In this document: piece after piece, positions 30,856 to 39,124 of the stretch
Layout: each line of letters opens with the position of its first letter
Numbering within the stretch: position 1 is the first letter of the stretch
Assembly: GCA_016207065.1 (NCBI GenBank)
Contig: JACQQK010000093.1
Location: 1 to 51,765, forward strand
Reading direction: 5' to 3'
Length of the DNA: 51,765 nucleotides
Origin: Nitrospinota bacterium
GTDB lineage: Bacteria; Nitrospinota; Nitrospinia; Nitrospinales; JACRGP01
The notes under the pieces: generated by a model
Databases searched by the model: none
Told to the model about the DNA's origin: nothing
What the model saw: the letters and a program-made list of their open reading frames with translations, nothing else
Translations under genes and position numbers: made by a program

Positions 30856-32034
30856 ATGAAACCGTTTACGGCCAAATCGATCATCCCAAAGGATTTCATC
30901 AAGAGTTTGAGCGGGAAACCGGCGGGTTACCTCACCGACCGTTACCTCGAGCTGGCCTGCCACATGGGGATGGTCCATGCCGCCTCGTCCCTGCTCCCCT
31001 GGCAGTTCCAGCCCGCGAGCCTGGACCTGCGCCTGGGGAAAAAGGCGTACCGGGTCCAAAGCAGTTTCCTGCCGGAGAACGAGACGGTGGAAACCAAATT
31101 GAAGGGCCTCGTCCTCTACGAGGTGGATTTGCGCGACGGCGGCATCCTCGAGAAAGGGGCCATCTACCTGATCCCGTTGTCCGAGGAGTTGGAGCTCCCC
31201 GCGACCGTCCACGGCAGGACCAACCCGAAAAGCTCCACGGGGCGTCTGGACATGTTCACCCGCGTGATCGTGGACAGGGGGCGCCGGTTCGACGAGATCC
31301 CGCCGGGTTATTGCGGCAGGATGTACCTGGAGATCATCCCCCGGTCGTTCCCCGTGCGCGTCCAGGAGGGCCTGTCGCTCAACCAGTTGCGGCTGTTCCA
31401 GGGCGACCCGGAAATTCCCGATTCCGCCTTGAAGTCGGAATACAATAAAAACCCCATCCTGTTCGCCCCGAAGGGGTCCCCTATCGGCGTGGAGAAGGTC
31501 AAGATCGACCGCGGGCTGTTCATCAGCGTCGATCTGTCCGGCAAGGACAGCGGCGCCATCATCGCCTACAAGGCGAAGACCAACAGTAGCGTCATCGACC
31601 TGAACAAGACGCGGCATTACAACCCCATGGATTTCTGGGAACCCATCCGCCGGCAGAAAAACAACCGGCTCATCCTGGAACCGGAAAACTTTTATATAAT
31701 GATGTCCAAGGAGAAGATCTGCATCTGGCCGCACCTGCTCGCCGAAATGATCGCCTATGAGCCCAACAGCGGCGAACTGCGGACCCATTACGCGGGCTTT
31801 TTCGACCCCGGCTTCGGCTGGCATGGCGGGACGCGGCGGAAAGCCCAGGGGACCCGGGCCGTCATGGAAGTCCGGCCGCACGACGTCCCGTTCATGGTGG
31901 AAGACGGGCAGACCTTCTGCCGGCTGAAGTTCGAAAAGGTGGTCGAAAAACCCCAAAGAGTGTACGGCTGGCGGATGGATTCCCATTACCAGTCCCAAGA
32001 ACTCGCCCTGAGCAAATATTTTAAGATCGTCTAA
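30856..32034 (+). CDS. dcd: 2'-deoxycytidine 5'-triphosphate deaminase, long bidomain type
   Basis: A 392-residue protein of the long DCD family (PF06559-type), about twice the size of E. coli Dcd. It is built from two dUTPase-like halves. The first half carries GRTNPKSSTGRLD (about 116-128), equivalent to the RSS nucleotide-binding motif, and DEIPPGYCGRMYLEI. The second half has LLAEMIAYEPNSGELRTHYAGFFDPGFGW, which resembles the closing motif of this fold. It should convert dCTP to dUTP in pyrimidine nucleotide supply. The start ATG has no strong ribosome binding site. The final codons and stop (ATC GTC TAA) fall in the terminal repeat of a miniature element, so the native C-terminus has been altered slightly. 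Confidence 0.82.
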   Translation: MKPFTAKSIIPKDFIKSLSGKPAGYLTDRYLELACHMGMVHAASSLLPWQFQPASLDLRLGKKAYRVQSSFLPENETVETKLKGLVLYEVDLRDGGILEKGAIYLIPLSEELELPATVHGRTNPKSSTGRLDMFTRVIVDRGRRFDEIPPGYCGRMYLEIIPRSFPVRVQEGLSLNQLRLFQGDPEIPDSALKSEYNKNPILFAPKGSPIGVEKVKIDRGLFISVDLSGKDSGAIIAYKAKTNSSVIDLNKTRHYNPMDFWEPIRRQKNNRLILEPENFYIMMSKEKICIWPHLLAEMIAYEPNSGELRTHYAGFFDPGFGWHGGTRRKAQGTRAVMEVRPHDVPFMVEDGQTFCRLKFEKVVEKPQRVYGWRMDSHYQSQELALSKYFKIV

Positions 32035-32202
32035 CAAAATGAAGTTCCTATGACTTCCTCCCCCTTGAAGCAACTGTATTGCTTGTCAAGGGGGAGGCTA
32101 GGTGGGGGTGAAAAGCCGATTTTACCCTCCCCCAGCCCCCTCCCTGGAAGGGAGGGGATAATTTGCGCGCCGAGCAAGTATTTTAAAGCCATCTAGACGC
32201 TA
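32025..32202. mobile_element. Diverged miniature element at the 3' end of dcd
   Basis: The left end GATCGTCTAACAAAATGAA (32025-32043) differs by one base from the 19-bp repeat of the complete copy. The interior keeps the same order: a C-rich hairpin, here with an inserted loop at about 32071-32090, then GGTGGGGGTGAAAAGCCG and a second hairpin. The right end retains only TAGACGCT (about 32194-32201). The preceding bases 32171-32195 instead resemble the 3' end of dcd just left of the element, differing only by transitions. The left repeat supplies the dcd stop codon. Confidence 0.7.
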
Positions 32203-32267
32203 AATACCATTTGGCCGGCGGCCGGGTTTGCATATACAATATCTCCGGCCCGGCAAAGGAAATCCCA

Positions 32268-32957
32268 GTGGAACGACAAGAACTCAAAGCCGTTTTGGAA
32301 AACATCTTCCTGATCTCGGACCAGCCGGTGACCGTGGACCGGCTGTGGGAGACCTTCCAGAACGAGGTGGAAAAAACCGATTTACGGGAGGCGATCGCCG
32401 AGTTGCGCGAGGACTACCGGAACCGGAACCTGCAAATCGTCGAAGTGGCCGAAGGGCACCAGTTGTGCACCCGGGGGGAGTTTGGCGAGTGGATCAAGCG
32501 CTACCTCAAGCTCGACAAGTCCGCCAGGCTGTCCCAACCCGCCCTCGACACCCTGTCGATCATCGCCTACAAGCAACCCCTCACCCGCGCCGAGGTGGAG
32601 GATATCCGCGGGGTGGATTCCGGCGGCGTCGTCAAGACCCTCCTGGAGAAGGGCGTGATTTGCCCCGCCGGAAAGAAAAAAGTCCCGGGACGGCCGGTGA
32701 TGTACCGCACCACGAGAAAGTTCCTGGAGTATTTCGGGTTGAAGGACTTGAGCGACATGCCCACCCTGGAGGACTTCAAGGAGGGGGAACTGGCGGGCGC
32801 CCAGGAAATCGTGCCCGTTCAGACTAACCTCGACTTCCAGGACCCGGACGACGCCCCCTCCCCTTCCGGAGAGGCCGCGGTCCGCGCCGGGGAAAACCTT
32901 CCCGACGAGGAAGGAACGCTTCCGCCCGGGCCTCCGGAGCCGGATTCCGGCCTATAG
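32268..32957 (+). CDS. scpB: Segregation and condensation protein B
   Basis: A 229-residue ScpB, the kleisin-associated winged-helix subunit of the SMC-ScpAB condensin that compacts and segregates chromosomes. Two winged-helix domains are visible: the first to about residue 85, the second beginning LSQPALDTLSIIAYKQPLTRAEVEDIRGVDS, the most conserved stretch of the family, then VPGRPVMYRTT. A Pro/Glu-rich tail follows. I choose GTG 32268, with AAGGAAA at 32256-32262; an in-frame TTG at 32211 lies in repeat-derived DNA. No scpA is adjacent. The rluB gene follows 28 bp after the stop, a common scpB-rluB order. Confidence 0.9.
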   Translation: MERQELKAVLENIFLISDQPVTVDRLWETFQNEVEKTDLREAIAELREDYRNRNLQIVEVAEGHQLCTRGEFGEWIKRYLKLDKSARLSQPALDTLSIIAYKQPLTRAEVEDIRGVDSGGVVKTLLEKGVICPAGKKKVPGRPVMYRTTRKFLEYFGLKDLSDMPTLEDFKEGELAGAQEIVPVQTNLDFQDPDDAPSPSGEAAVRAGENLPDEEGTLPPGPPEPDSGL

Positions 32958-32985
32958 AATGTGTCCCCAATCGTCCCAGGGCCCC

Positions 32986-33714
32986 ATGAACGTACGCTTG
33001 CAGAAAATAATCGCCGATTCGGGCGTCGCCTCGCGCAGGATGGCGGAGAAGTTGATCGCCGAGGGCAAGGTCACGGTCAACGGTAAAATCGTGACCCAGC
33101 AGGGGACGCTGGCCGACCCCGAGACGGACAAGATCAAGGTGCGCGGCCGCCCGCTACCGACCGCCGCGGAGAAAACGTATCTCGTCCTCAACAAACCCGC
33201 CCGATGCCTGACCACGACGAAAGACGACCGCTCCCGTCCGACGGTCATGGAATTCGTCAAAAAAGCCCGGACGCGGGTGTTCCCCGTCGGGCGGCTCGAC
33301 TACCATACCCAGGGAGTCCTTCTCTTCACCAACGACGGAGAACTGGCCGAGAAGTTGATCGACCCGCAATATGGCATCCGGCGGACGTATCTGGTCAAGG
33401 TCCGCGGCATCCCCGAGGAAAAGGCGCTGAACCGATTGCGGAAAGGCGTCCGGCTGGACAACCAGCCCACCGCTCCGATGCAGGTCGAGGTGGTCCGCTC
33501 CAGCGGCAATAACTGCTTCCTCAAAATGGTCCTCGTGGAAGGCAAAAACCGTCATATTAAAAGAGTATGCGAAAAAGTTGGACACCCGGTCGTCAAACTG
33601 GTCCGGACGCACTTCGCTTTCCTGAACCGGACCGGCATCGCCCTCGGACAGTTCCGCTACCTGGAACCCAGGGAAATTCAGTCCCTGAAAGTTTTGCTGT
33701 CCCGGAAAGAATGA
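32986..33714 (+). CDS. rluB: 23S rRNA pseudouridine synthase, RluB/RsuA family
   Basis: A 242-residue enzyme with an N-terminal S4 RNA-binding domain (RLQKIIADSGVASRRMAEKL) and an RsuA-type catalytic domain. The catalytic Asp is D105 in VGRLDYHTQG, and the C-terminal motif is LVEGKNRHIKRVCEKVGHPV. Members isomerise a uridine in 23S (RluB) or 16S (RsuA) rRNA. The scpB context favours RluB. ATG 32986 gives the usual N-terminus and has AGGG upstream; ATG 32959 is the other option. Confidence 0.88.
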   Translation: MNVRLQKIIADSGVASRRMAEKLIAEGKVTVNGKIVTQQGTLADPETDKIKVRGRPLPTAAEKTYLVLNKPARCLTTTKDDRSRPTVMEFVKKARTRVFPVGRLDYHTQGVLLFTNDGELAEKLIDPQYGIRRTYLVKVRGIPEEKALNRLRKGVRLDNQPTAPMQVEVVRSSGNNCFLKMVLVEGKNRHIKRVCEKVGHPVVKLVRTHFAFLNRTGIALGQFRYLEPREIQSLKVLLSRKE

Positions 33715-33772
33715 CTCCTGAAAACCGGTTGTCCCGCGCGCGGCGGACGGCAATGGAGTCCCCGCCGATTTT

Positions 33773-34753
33773 ATGACATTGTTCGACAAACGATCGCTCT
33801 TGCCGGTTTTCCTTTGTTTGTGGTGTTTTTTGTTCCTGGGGCAAAACCCGCCGGCGGAAGGACAGGAAAAGCTCCCGTCCGTTTTCGTGGCGAAGACCGA
33901 GGCCAGCGCCGCCAACGGCGACTTTGTCCGGGCCCGGCGCAACGCCGTGGCCCAGGCCATGAAACTCGCCGTCGAAAAATGCCTGCGCGAAATTCTGGGG
34001 GAGCGGGAGTATGACGCGAACCTGAAAACGGCGAAAGTCTTGATTGCCGACGCGGAACGCTATGTCCGTAGCTACCGGTTCCTGCGCGCCTATGACGATA
34101 TCGAGAATTCCAAAAGCGAAGTGGACCTGGAGGTCTCCCTGTTCGTCGACGCCATCCGGAGGCGGTTGGGGTCCCATGGGATCGTCGAGGGGCCCTCGGC
34201 GTCGAAAGTCGTGGCGGTCCTCGTCCATGAAAAAAGAGGGGCCGGCAAGGAATCCGCGGCGTTTTGGGAATCGTCCCCCGTCTCGGAAAAACTCCTCGCG
34301 AGGAGTTTTATTTCGGCGGGGATTCGCGTCGTGACCCGCGACTCGGTCCAGGGTTCCGTCGGCGCCGATATCATAGCCAGGGCCGCCAGGGGCGATATCG
34401 GCGCGGCGGCGGACATCGGACAGAAGGCGGGGGCCGATATCGTGGTGGTAGGCAACGCCGTAACTTCCCCGTTGGACGAAGGAGGAAGCGGCAAAACCGT
34501 TCAGGCCAGCATGAGCCTCAAGGCGTTCTCCGCCTATAAATTCAGGGCCGTCGCCGCCAAAAGCGACCTGGCGTCGGCGCACAGGCCGACCGAGGCGGAA
34601 GCGGAGGCGGAAGCGATGGATAAAGTGGCGAAAAAACTCGGCGAATTTTTTCTGTCCTCCATCCAGAGATATTGGAACCCCGCCCTCGCGGCCCAGCCCG
34701 ACGTTTCCTCCCCCTCCCCGGCCGCGCCGGTCAACCCTCAGGAGGATCTCTAG
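33773..34753 (+). CDS. Secreted protein of unknown function (LPP20/FlgT-like N-terminus)
   Basis: A 326-residue protein with a signal peptide (about 1-31, hydrophobic FLCLWCFLFLG). Residues about 38-120 contain ARRNAVAQAMKLAVEKCL and a following strand-rich part, similar in pattern to LPP20/FlgT-type domains of flagellar or outer-membrane proteins. The central region has alternating helix and Gly/Ala-rich strands (DIVVVGNAV), and the tail is Pro/Ser-rich. I do not recognise a specific family. It lies 58 bp after rluB, and its 3' end holds the AGGAGG ribosome binding site of the next permease gene, so the two are probably co-expressed. Confidence 0.6.
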   Translation: MTLFDKRSLLPVFLCLWCFLFLGQNPPAEGQEKLPSVFVAKTEASAANGDFVRARRNAVAQAMKLAVEKCLREILGEREYDANLKTAKVLIADAERYVRSYRFLRAYDDIENSKSEVDLEVSLFVDAIRRRLGSHGIVEGPSASKVVAVLVHEKRGAGKESAAFWESSPVSEKLLARSFISAGIRVVTRDSVQGSVGADIIARAARGDIGAAADIGQKAGADIVVVGNAVTSPLDEGGSGKTVQASMSLKAFSAYKFRAVAAKSDLASAHRPTEAEAEAEAMDKVAKKLGEFFLSSIQRYWNPALAAQPDVSSPSPAAPVNPQEDL

Positions 34754-34755
34754 AC

Positions 34756-35823
34756 ATGGACGGCGACAGCGGAAGAGTCCGGTATTACTGGGTCGCGGCG
34801 GGGGCCCTCGGCGTCCTCGTTTTCCTCTATTTCGCGCGGCGCGTGGTCACCCCGTTTTTCATCGCGTTCGCGCTGGCCTACCTTCTGGACCCCCTCGTCG
34901 ACCGTCTCGAAAACCTGAAAATCTCCCGGACGCTCGCGGTCCTCTTGTTGATGATTTCCTTTTTCGCCCTGCTCCTTTTGGGCGCGGGGATACTGGTCCC
35001 CATGTTCCAGGTCCAGGCCCGCCAGTTGGCGGAAAACCTGCCCGATTATATCGGCGTTTTGCGCGGGGCGCTCCAGCCGTTCCTGGAAAACGTCGCCGGC
35101 CTGCAATCGGCCCATTTTCAGGAAATCGTGGACCTGGGTCTGAGGAAGTTCGGCGAATTGCCCTTGGAGATCGTGACCAAGGCCACCTCGTTCCTCTGGG
35201 GCTCCCTCTCCAACCTGTTCGCCGCCGTCATCATGGCGTTCAATATTTTCATCATCCCCGTGGCGATGTTTTATTTCTTGCGGGATTTCGACAGGATCAA
35301 CGAGAAGATCGCGAATTTGATTCCCCCGCGTTTCCGCGAGAAGACGCGCGAGATCGTCGTCGAGATCGACGGCGTCCATTCCAAGTTCGTCCGCGGCCAG
35401 TTGATGGCCGCCTCGTTCATGGCGCTCCTGTACGGCCTGGGACTCCACCTTTGCGGGACGCCCATGAGTTTTTTCATCGGCGCGGTCGCCGGGTTCGCCA
35501 ACATGGTCCCGTACCTGGGACTGGTCTTCGGTTTCGCGCCCGCCGCGGCCCTCACGTTCCTGCAGTACCGTCATTTCCTCCCCGTGGCGGAGGTGGCGGC
35601 GGTCTTCGCGGCGGTCCAGGCGTTGGAGGGTATGGTCATCACGCCCCGCGTGGTCGGGGACCGGATCGGATTACATCCCGTCGTCATCATGATGGCCGTC
35701 CTGGTCGGCGCGGAACTGTTTGGCGTCCTCGGAGTCCTGTTGGCCGTCCCCGCGACGGCCGTCCTCAATGTCCTCGCCCGAAGGGGGCTCGACCGGTATA
35801 AAAAATCCGCCCTCTATACTTGA
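34756..35823 (+). CDS. AI-2E family transporter (YdiK/PerM-like permease)
   Basis: A 355-residue integral membrane protein with about eight hydrophobic segments in the AI-2E (PF01594) layout: VTPFFIAFALAYLLDPLVD near the N-terminus, an amphipathic extracytoplasmic helix region (about 75-140), IPVAMFYFLRDFD in the centre, and the closing PYLGLVFGF ... ITPRVVGDRIGLHPVVIM. Family members are assigned to autoinducer-2 or small-molecule export, though most substrates are unproven. ATG 34756 follows AGGAGG, which overlaps the end of the upstream gene. No quorum-sensing gene is adjacent, so the substrate is open. Confidence 0.85.
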   Translation: MDGDSGRVRYYWVAAGALGVLVFLYFARRVVTPFFIAFALAYLLDPLVDRLENLKISRTLAVLLLMISFFALLLLGAGILVPMFQVQARQLAENLPDYIGVLRGALQPFLENVAGLQSAHFQEIVDLGLRKFGELPLEIVTKATSFLWGSLSNLFAAVIMAFNIFIIPVAMFYFLRDFDRINEKIANLIPPRFREKTREIVVEIDGVHSKFVRGQLMAASFMALLYGLGLHLCGTPMSFFIGAVAGFANMVPYLGLVFGFAPAAALTFLQYRHFLPVAEVAAVFAAVQALEGMVITPRVVGDRIGLHPVVIMMAVLVGAELFGVLGVLLAVPATAVLNVLARRGLDRYKKSALYT

Positions 35824-35845
35824 TAGCCCCGTTTCATCTTTATCC

Positions 35846-35874
35846 TTGACCTTTATTAACTTATTGATTATATT
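35846..35874 (+). promoter_or_regulatory. Strong sigma-70-type promoter before the tyrosine recombinase
   Basis: TTGACC (35846-35851) and TATATT (35869-35874) are 17 bp apart in an AT-rich stretch that contrasts with the surrounding DNA. The leader to the recombinase start at 35991 is about 110 bases. Confidence 0.6.
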
Positions 35875-35990
35875 CGACTTGAATTAAGCGACAACCCGGT
35901 CCGGACACGCGTTTTTTCCCGGGCCGGGAAACTTCCCCCTTTCTTCTCAACCTGCGGCCTATCCGCCGTCCAACCTTCGAGGAGGTCTTG

Positions 35991-36821
35991 ATGAACGACC
36001 TGGTCCCCCATCCCTTATTGGAGCAAACCAAACTTTTTGACGCGGCGCAGGCCCGCATGAAACTGCGGCAGTACAGCGATGAAACAATAAAAGCCTACAT
36101 GGGCCAATTGCGCGCATTTCTCCGCGGCCTCGGACCGCGGGACGCGCGCGCCGTTTCCATGGAGGAGATGCGCGGCTATTTGCTGGGCTTGATCGAAACC
36201 GGCCGTTCGCGTTCCGCGGTGGACCAGGCCGTGAACGCCCTGCGGTTCCTGTGCGAGGAGGTTTTCCGCCAGCCGTTTTCGCTGGGCGATTTTTCGCGCC
36301 CCCGGAAGAACCGGGACCTGCCCTCGGTGTTGTCGGTCGAGGAGGTGAAGCGCATCGCCGTGTCCGCGGAGAACCCCAAGCACCGGCTCATGATCGAGCT
36401 GGCCTTTTCGGCGGGCCTGCGCGTGTCCGAGCTGGTGGAGGTGCGGGTCAAGCATCTGAACATGAACAAGTCGATGCTGTTCGTCCCGGGGTTGGGCAAG
36501 GGCCGGAAGGGCCGGATCACGATATTTTCCGAGAGCCTGAAAGACGCCCTGGCCCGGCAGACCGGCCTCAAGCGCCCCGACGATTTTCTTTTCCCCAGCG
36601 AGCGCGGGGGGAAGCTGACCACCCGTTCCGTCGCCAAATTCTTCAAGGCCGCCCTGGAAGTCTCCGGCGTCGGCAAGGGCGCCACGCCCCACTCCCTGCG
36701 GCATTCGTTCGCCGCCTTTCTCGCGCGGAACGGGACCGACCTGCCGACCCTGCAAAACCTGCTCGGACACAACCGCCCGGAAAGCGCGAAAGTGTATTCC
36801 AAGATCGCTCAACGGTCGTAA
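35991..36821 (+). CDS. Tyrosine site-specific recombinase, XerC/D-like
   Basis: A 276-residue integrase-family recombinase. The N-terminal SAM-like core-binding domain (about 20-95) includes YSDETIKAYMGQL. The catalytic domain holds the complete active set: R144 (AGLRVSEL), the beta-hairpin lysine near 170-173 (GKGRKGR), H234-x-x-R237 (HSLRHSF), H260 (LLGH) and nucleophile Y269. It should be active in DNA strand exchange. It lacks the extra motif typical of integron integrases. It is a single gene with its own promoter; no phage genes, att repeats or gene cassettes lie beside it. It could be a Xer homologue or the orphan of a lost element. ATG 35991 has GAGGAGG upstream. Confidence 0.85.
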   Translation: MNDLVPHPLLEQTKLFDAAQARMKLRQYSDETIKAYMGQLRAFLRGLGPRDARAVSMEEMRGYLLGLIETGRSRSAVDQAVNALRFLCEEVFRQPFSLGDFSRPRKNRDLPSVLSVEEVKRIAVSAENPKHRLMIELAFSAGLRVSELVEVRVKHLNMNKSMLFVPGLGKGRKGRITIFSESLKDALARQTGLKRPDDFLFPSERGGKLTTRSVAKFFKAALEVSGVGKGATPHSLRHSFAAFLARNGTDLPTLQNLLGHNRPESAKVYSKIAQRS

Positions 36822-36856
36822 ATGCGAGACAGCTCCGGTTTCCAGACCCGGGAAGG

Positions 36857-39046
36857 TCAGTATCTTTGGACCGGCATGTAATGATGCAGGCGCGTTTCGT
36901 TGGTCTCGGTATTCAGCAGGAGAAACAACTTTAACGGTATTTGCTTGACGTTTTTCGCCGCCAAGCGCTCGTTCTGCAGACCGGCCTGCTCGACCAGCCG
37001 TTTCATGCCGGCGGCCTGCCTTTGATCGGGATTGATTTGAAGGCTGACCTTGAAATTATCGATCGCTTTTCCGGTATCGAACAACCGGTCGAGAAAATAA
37101 AGCCCTAGCTTCCGGTGAATCTCGCCTGTTGGATCTCCCTTCCGTTGGACCTCTTCCTGTAAGGCGGGCACGTCGATTTCCTTTCCCTCGATCGTCTCTA
37201 TCCGTTCGATCTGCAGGTTGGCCGTCGAGTTTTTGTTGATCTCGACGGCTTGCGAATAGCTTTCGACGGCCCGCTTCAGGTCGCCTTTTAGGAAATAAGC
37301 GTCGCCCGCGATCAACCGGTCGCGCTCGTCGGCGGGGGCGATTTCGAGGGACCGGCGAAGCAAGACGGCCGGGTCCCCCACATCGGGAAAGGGAAACAAT
37401 ATTTGACTGGCGGCGGCGATCTGGAGCCTGTTTTTCCTGATCTCCGGCGAAAGCTCCGGATGCCGGACCACGATGAAAACGGTCAGGAGAATCGCGAACG
37501 CGAACAGGGCGGCGGAGCATCTGGCCATAATCCGGTCCGAAAGACCCTTGTCCCTCTCCGAAGCCTCGGCGATTTTGTTGAAAACGATCAGAAGGGCGAT
37601 CGGCCCGACAGCCAGCAACGCCGGAAAAATCATCAGGAAAAAATAGTCCAGAAAATCCTCCAGATGGAGCTTCCCGTCCAACAGGAGGTCGGGATAGGTC
37701 GTGGGGCGGAAGAAAACGCGGTTGGCGATAAAAAACGGTATGTTGCGGAAGGACTTGAAAGCGAATAGCGGATCGACATCGTCAACGAGGACCTTGCAGT
37801 TCAACAATAGAAAATACAGCCACAGGCTGAGAAGGGCGGCGATCCCGATAACCAAGGGCCCCAGGCGCTTTTCGAAGAACGTCTCGCTCAGTTGCGCCAA
37901 CCCCAGGGCCAGGAAGGGAAAAGCGGGGACCAGGTAGCGTTGGCCGAAGGACGCCGGGTCGCCGATGACGACGGGAGGAATGAAAACCCCCAACAAGGCG
38001 AACCAACACACTCCCCCGAACCAGCGGTCCCGAAAGAAAACCAGGGCCATTCCGGCCAGTCCCAACAACCATACCGGCTCGACCCAGGCCAGTCCCCGCG
38101 TATTCCCGAAAAACAACGCCTTCAGCGAGTCCACCGCGCTGGACACATCGTGGACGACCACGGTAAAGGGGTTCATCGAGTCGAAAACGCCGTGGAGTTT
38201 TTTCCAGGCGGACAGTTGCGGGGCGAAGACGATGATAAACGCCATGACGGCCAATCCGGTCCCGACCGCCAATTTCTTTTTGACCTCCGGCGCGGTTTCG
38301 GAAGCCAGGAAAACTTTCAGCGCCAGGCCCAGGGGCAGGACGCAGTAAACGACATTGCTGTACCGCAGGTCGGCCAGGAGGCCCGCCACCGCTCCGAGAA
38401 ACAGATAGAACGATTTTGACCGGACGGGACGTTCGCGGAAACCGATGAAGACGGAGAAGAAGACAAATGCCATCAGCAGGTCGCCCGGATGGCTCATGCG
38501 GTTGCGGACGAACGCGTAATAGGGGAGACAGGAGGCGGAAAACATCAGGAGGGTCGCGAAGAGAGAAACCCTCCGCGAAAACATTTTTTGCAGGATCCAA
38601 TGACAGAGGAGCAAAGCGAGGAAAACCTCGCATGCCGAGGACAAAAAGGTGGCGGCGTGGTAAGGGAAGGAGTATCCGTCAATGGAAACGGGATAGCCTA
38701 CGGTATTGTACAGCCAGGCGGCGGCGTGCCCAACCAGGAACCCGGGGGACCAAAGCATGGCGGAGCCGATGTACCAATAATTGGCCGCGTAGCCGGTTTT
38801 CGTAACGGCGTCGTAATGCCAGTAGCGTTTTTCGTTGAAGAAATCGAAATCGCCGTCGATGGCCCCCGATCGAAGATAGGCGTAAAAACCCGTATCGTCT
38901 CCCGGGTCGATTTTTTGTATGTTGTAATGACCGGGATGAAATTCCTCCGGCTGTCTATAATCTCCCAGAGGAATGAGCAGGAACCCGTAAAATAAAAACG
39001 CCGGCAAAATAATTAAACGGTCTCGATTCGTCAACAGGCGGGCCAT
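36857..39046 (-). CDS. GT-C-type polytopic membrane protein with TPR tail, paralogue 2
   Basis: A 729-residue protein: about 12 TM helices over residues 1-530, then a soluble TPR-like C-terminus (about 560-720; GDAYFLKGDLKRAVESYSQA). The first extracytoplasmic loop carries DPGDDTGFYAYLRSG and DGDFDFFNE, acidic motifs in the position used by GT-C glycosyltransferases that take polyprenyl-phosphate sugars. It aligns throughout with the gene just upstream (39125-41164), so the pair is a tandem duplication. It closes the minus-strand glycan operon and probably transfers a sugar in the periplasm. Specific donor and acceptor cannot be told. ATG 39046 starts at the first TM segment; an in-frame TTG at 39082 lies upstream. 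Confidence 0.72.
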   Translation of the reverse strand: MARLLTNRDRLIILPAFLFYGFLLIPLGDYRQPEEFHPGHYNIQKIDPGDDTGFYAYLRSGAIDGDFDFFNEKRYWHYDAVTKTGYAANYWYIGSAMLWSPGFLVGHAAAWLYNTVGYPVSIDGYSFPYHAATFLSSACEVFLALLLCHWILQKMFSRRVSLFATLLMFSASCLPYYAFVRNRMSHPGDLLMAFVFFSVFIGFRERPVRSKSFYLFLGAVAGLLADLRYSNVVYCVLPLGLALKVFLASETAPEVKKKLAVGTGLAVMAFIIVFAPQLSAWKKLHGVFDSMNPFTVVVHDVSSAVDSLKALFFGNTRGLAWVEPVWLLGLAGMALVFFRDRWFGGVCWFALLGVFIPPVVIGDPASFGQRYLVPAFPFLALGLAQLSETFFEKRLGPLVIGIAALLSLWLYFLLLNCKVLVDDVDPLFAFKSFRNIPFFIANRVFFRPTTYPDLLLDGKLHLEDFLDYFFLMIFPALLAVGPIALLIVFNKIAEASERDKGLSDRIMARCSAALFAFAILLTVFIVVRHPELSPEIRKNRLQIAAASQILFPFPDVGDPAVLLRRSLEIAPADERDRLIAGDAYFLKGDLKRAVESYSQAVEINKNSTANLQIERIETIEGKEIDVPALQEEVQRKGDPTGEIHRKLGLYFLDRLFDTGKAIDNFKVSLQINPDQRQAAGMKRLVEQAGLQNERLAAKNVKQIPLKLFLLLNTETNETRLHHYMPVQRY

Positions 39047-39067
39047 CGATAGGGTTAAATGGTCTTT

Positions 39068-39084
39068 GCTTGCCAACGGCAAGC
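39068..39084. other. Intercistronic hairpin between the GT-C paralogues
   Basis: GCTTGCC (39068-39074) and GGCAAGC (39078-39084) form a perfect 7-bp stem with a 3-base loop in the 78-bp gap between the two paralogous genes. No T-run follows in either direction. It may act as an mRNA stability element or partial terminator. Confidence 0.4.
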
Positions 39085-39124
39085 GGGTTGCGGGAATTGA
39101 TTTTGGCCGAGGAAGAGCGGCGGG

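Noticed and set aside
35991-36821. Integron integrase
   Set aside because: The additional integron-specific helix motif is not visible and no attC-like cassettes follow; the next gene is convergent.
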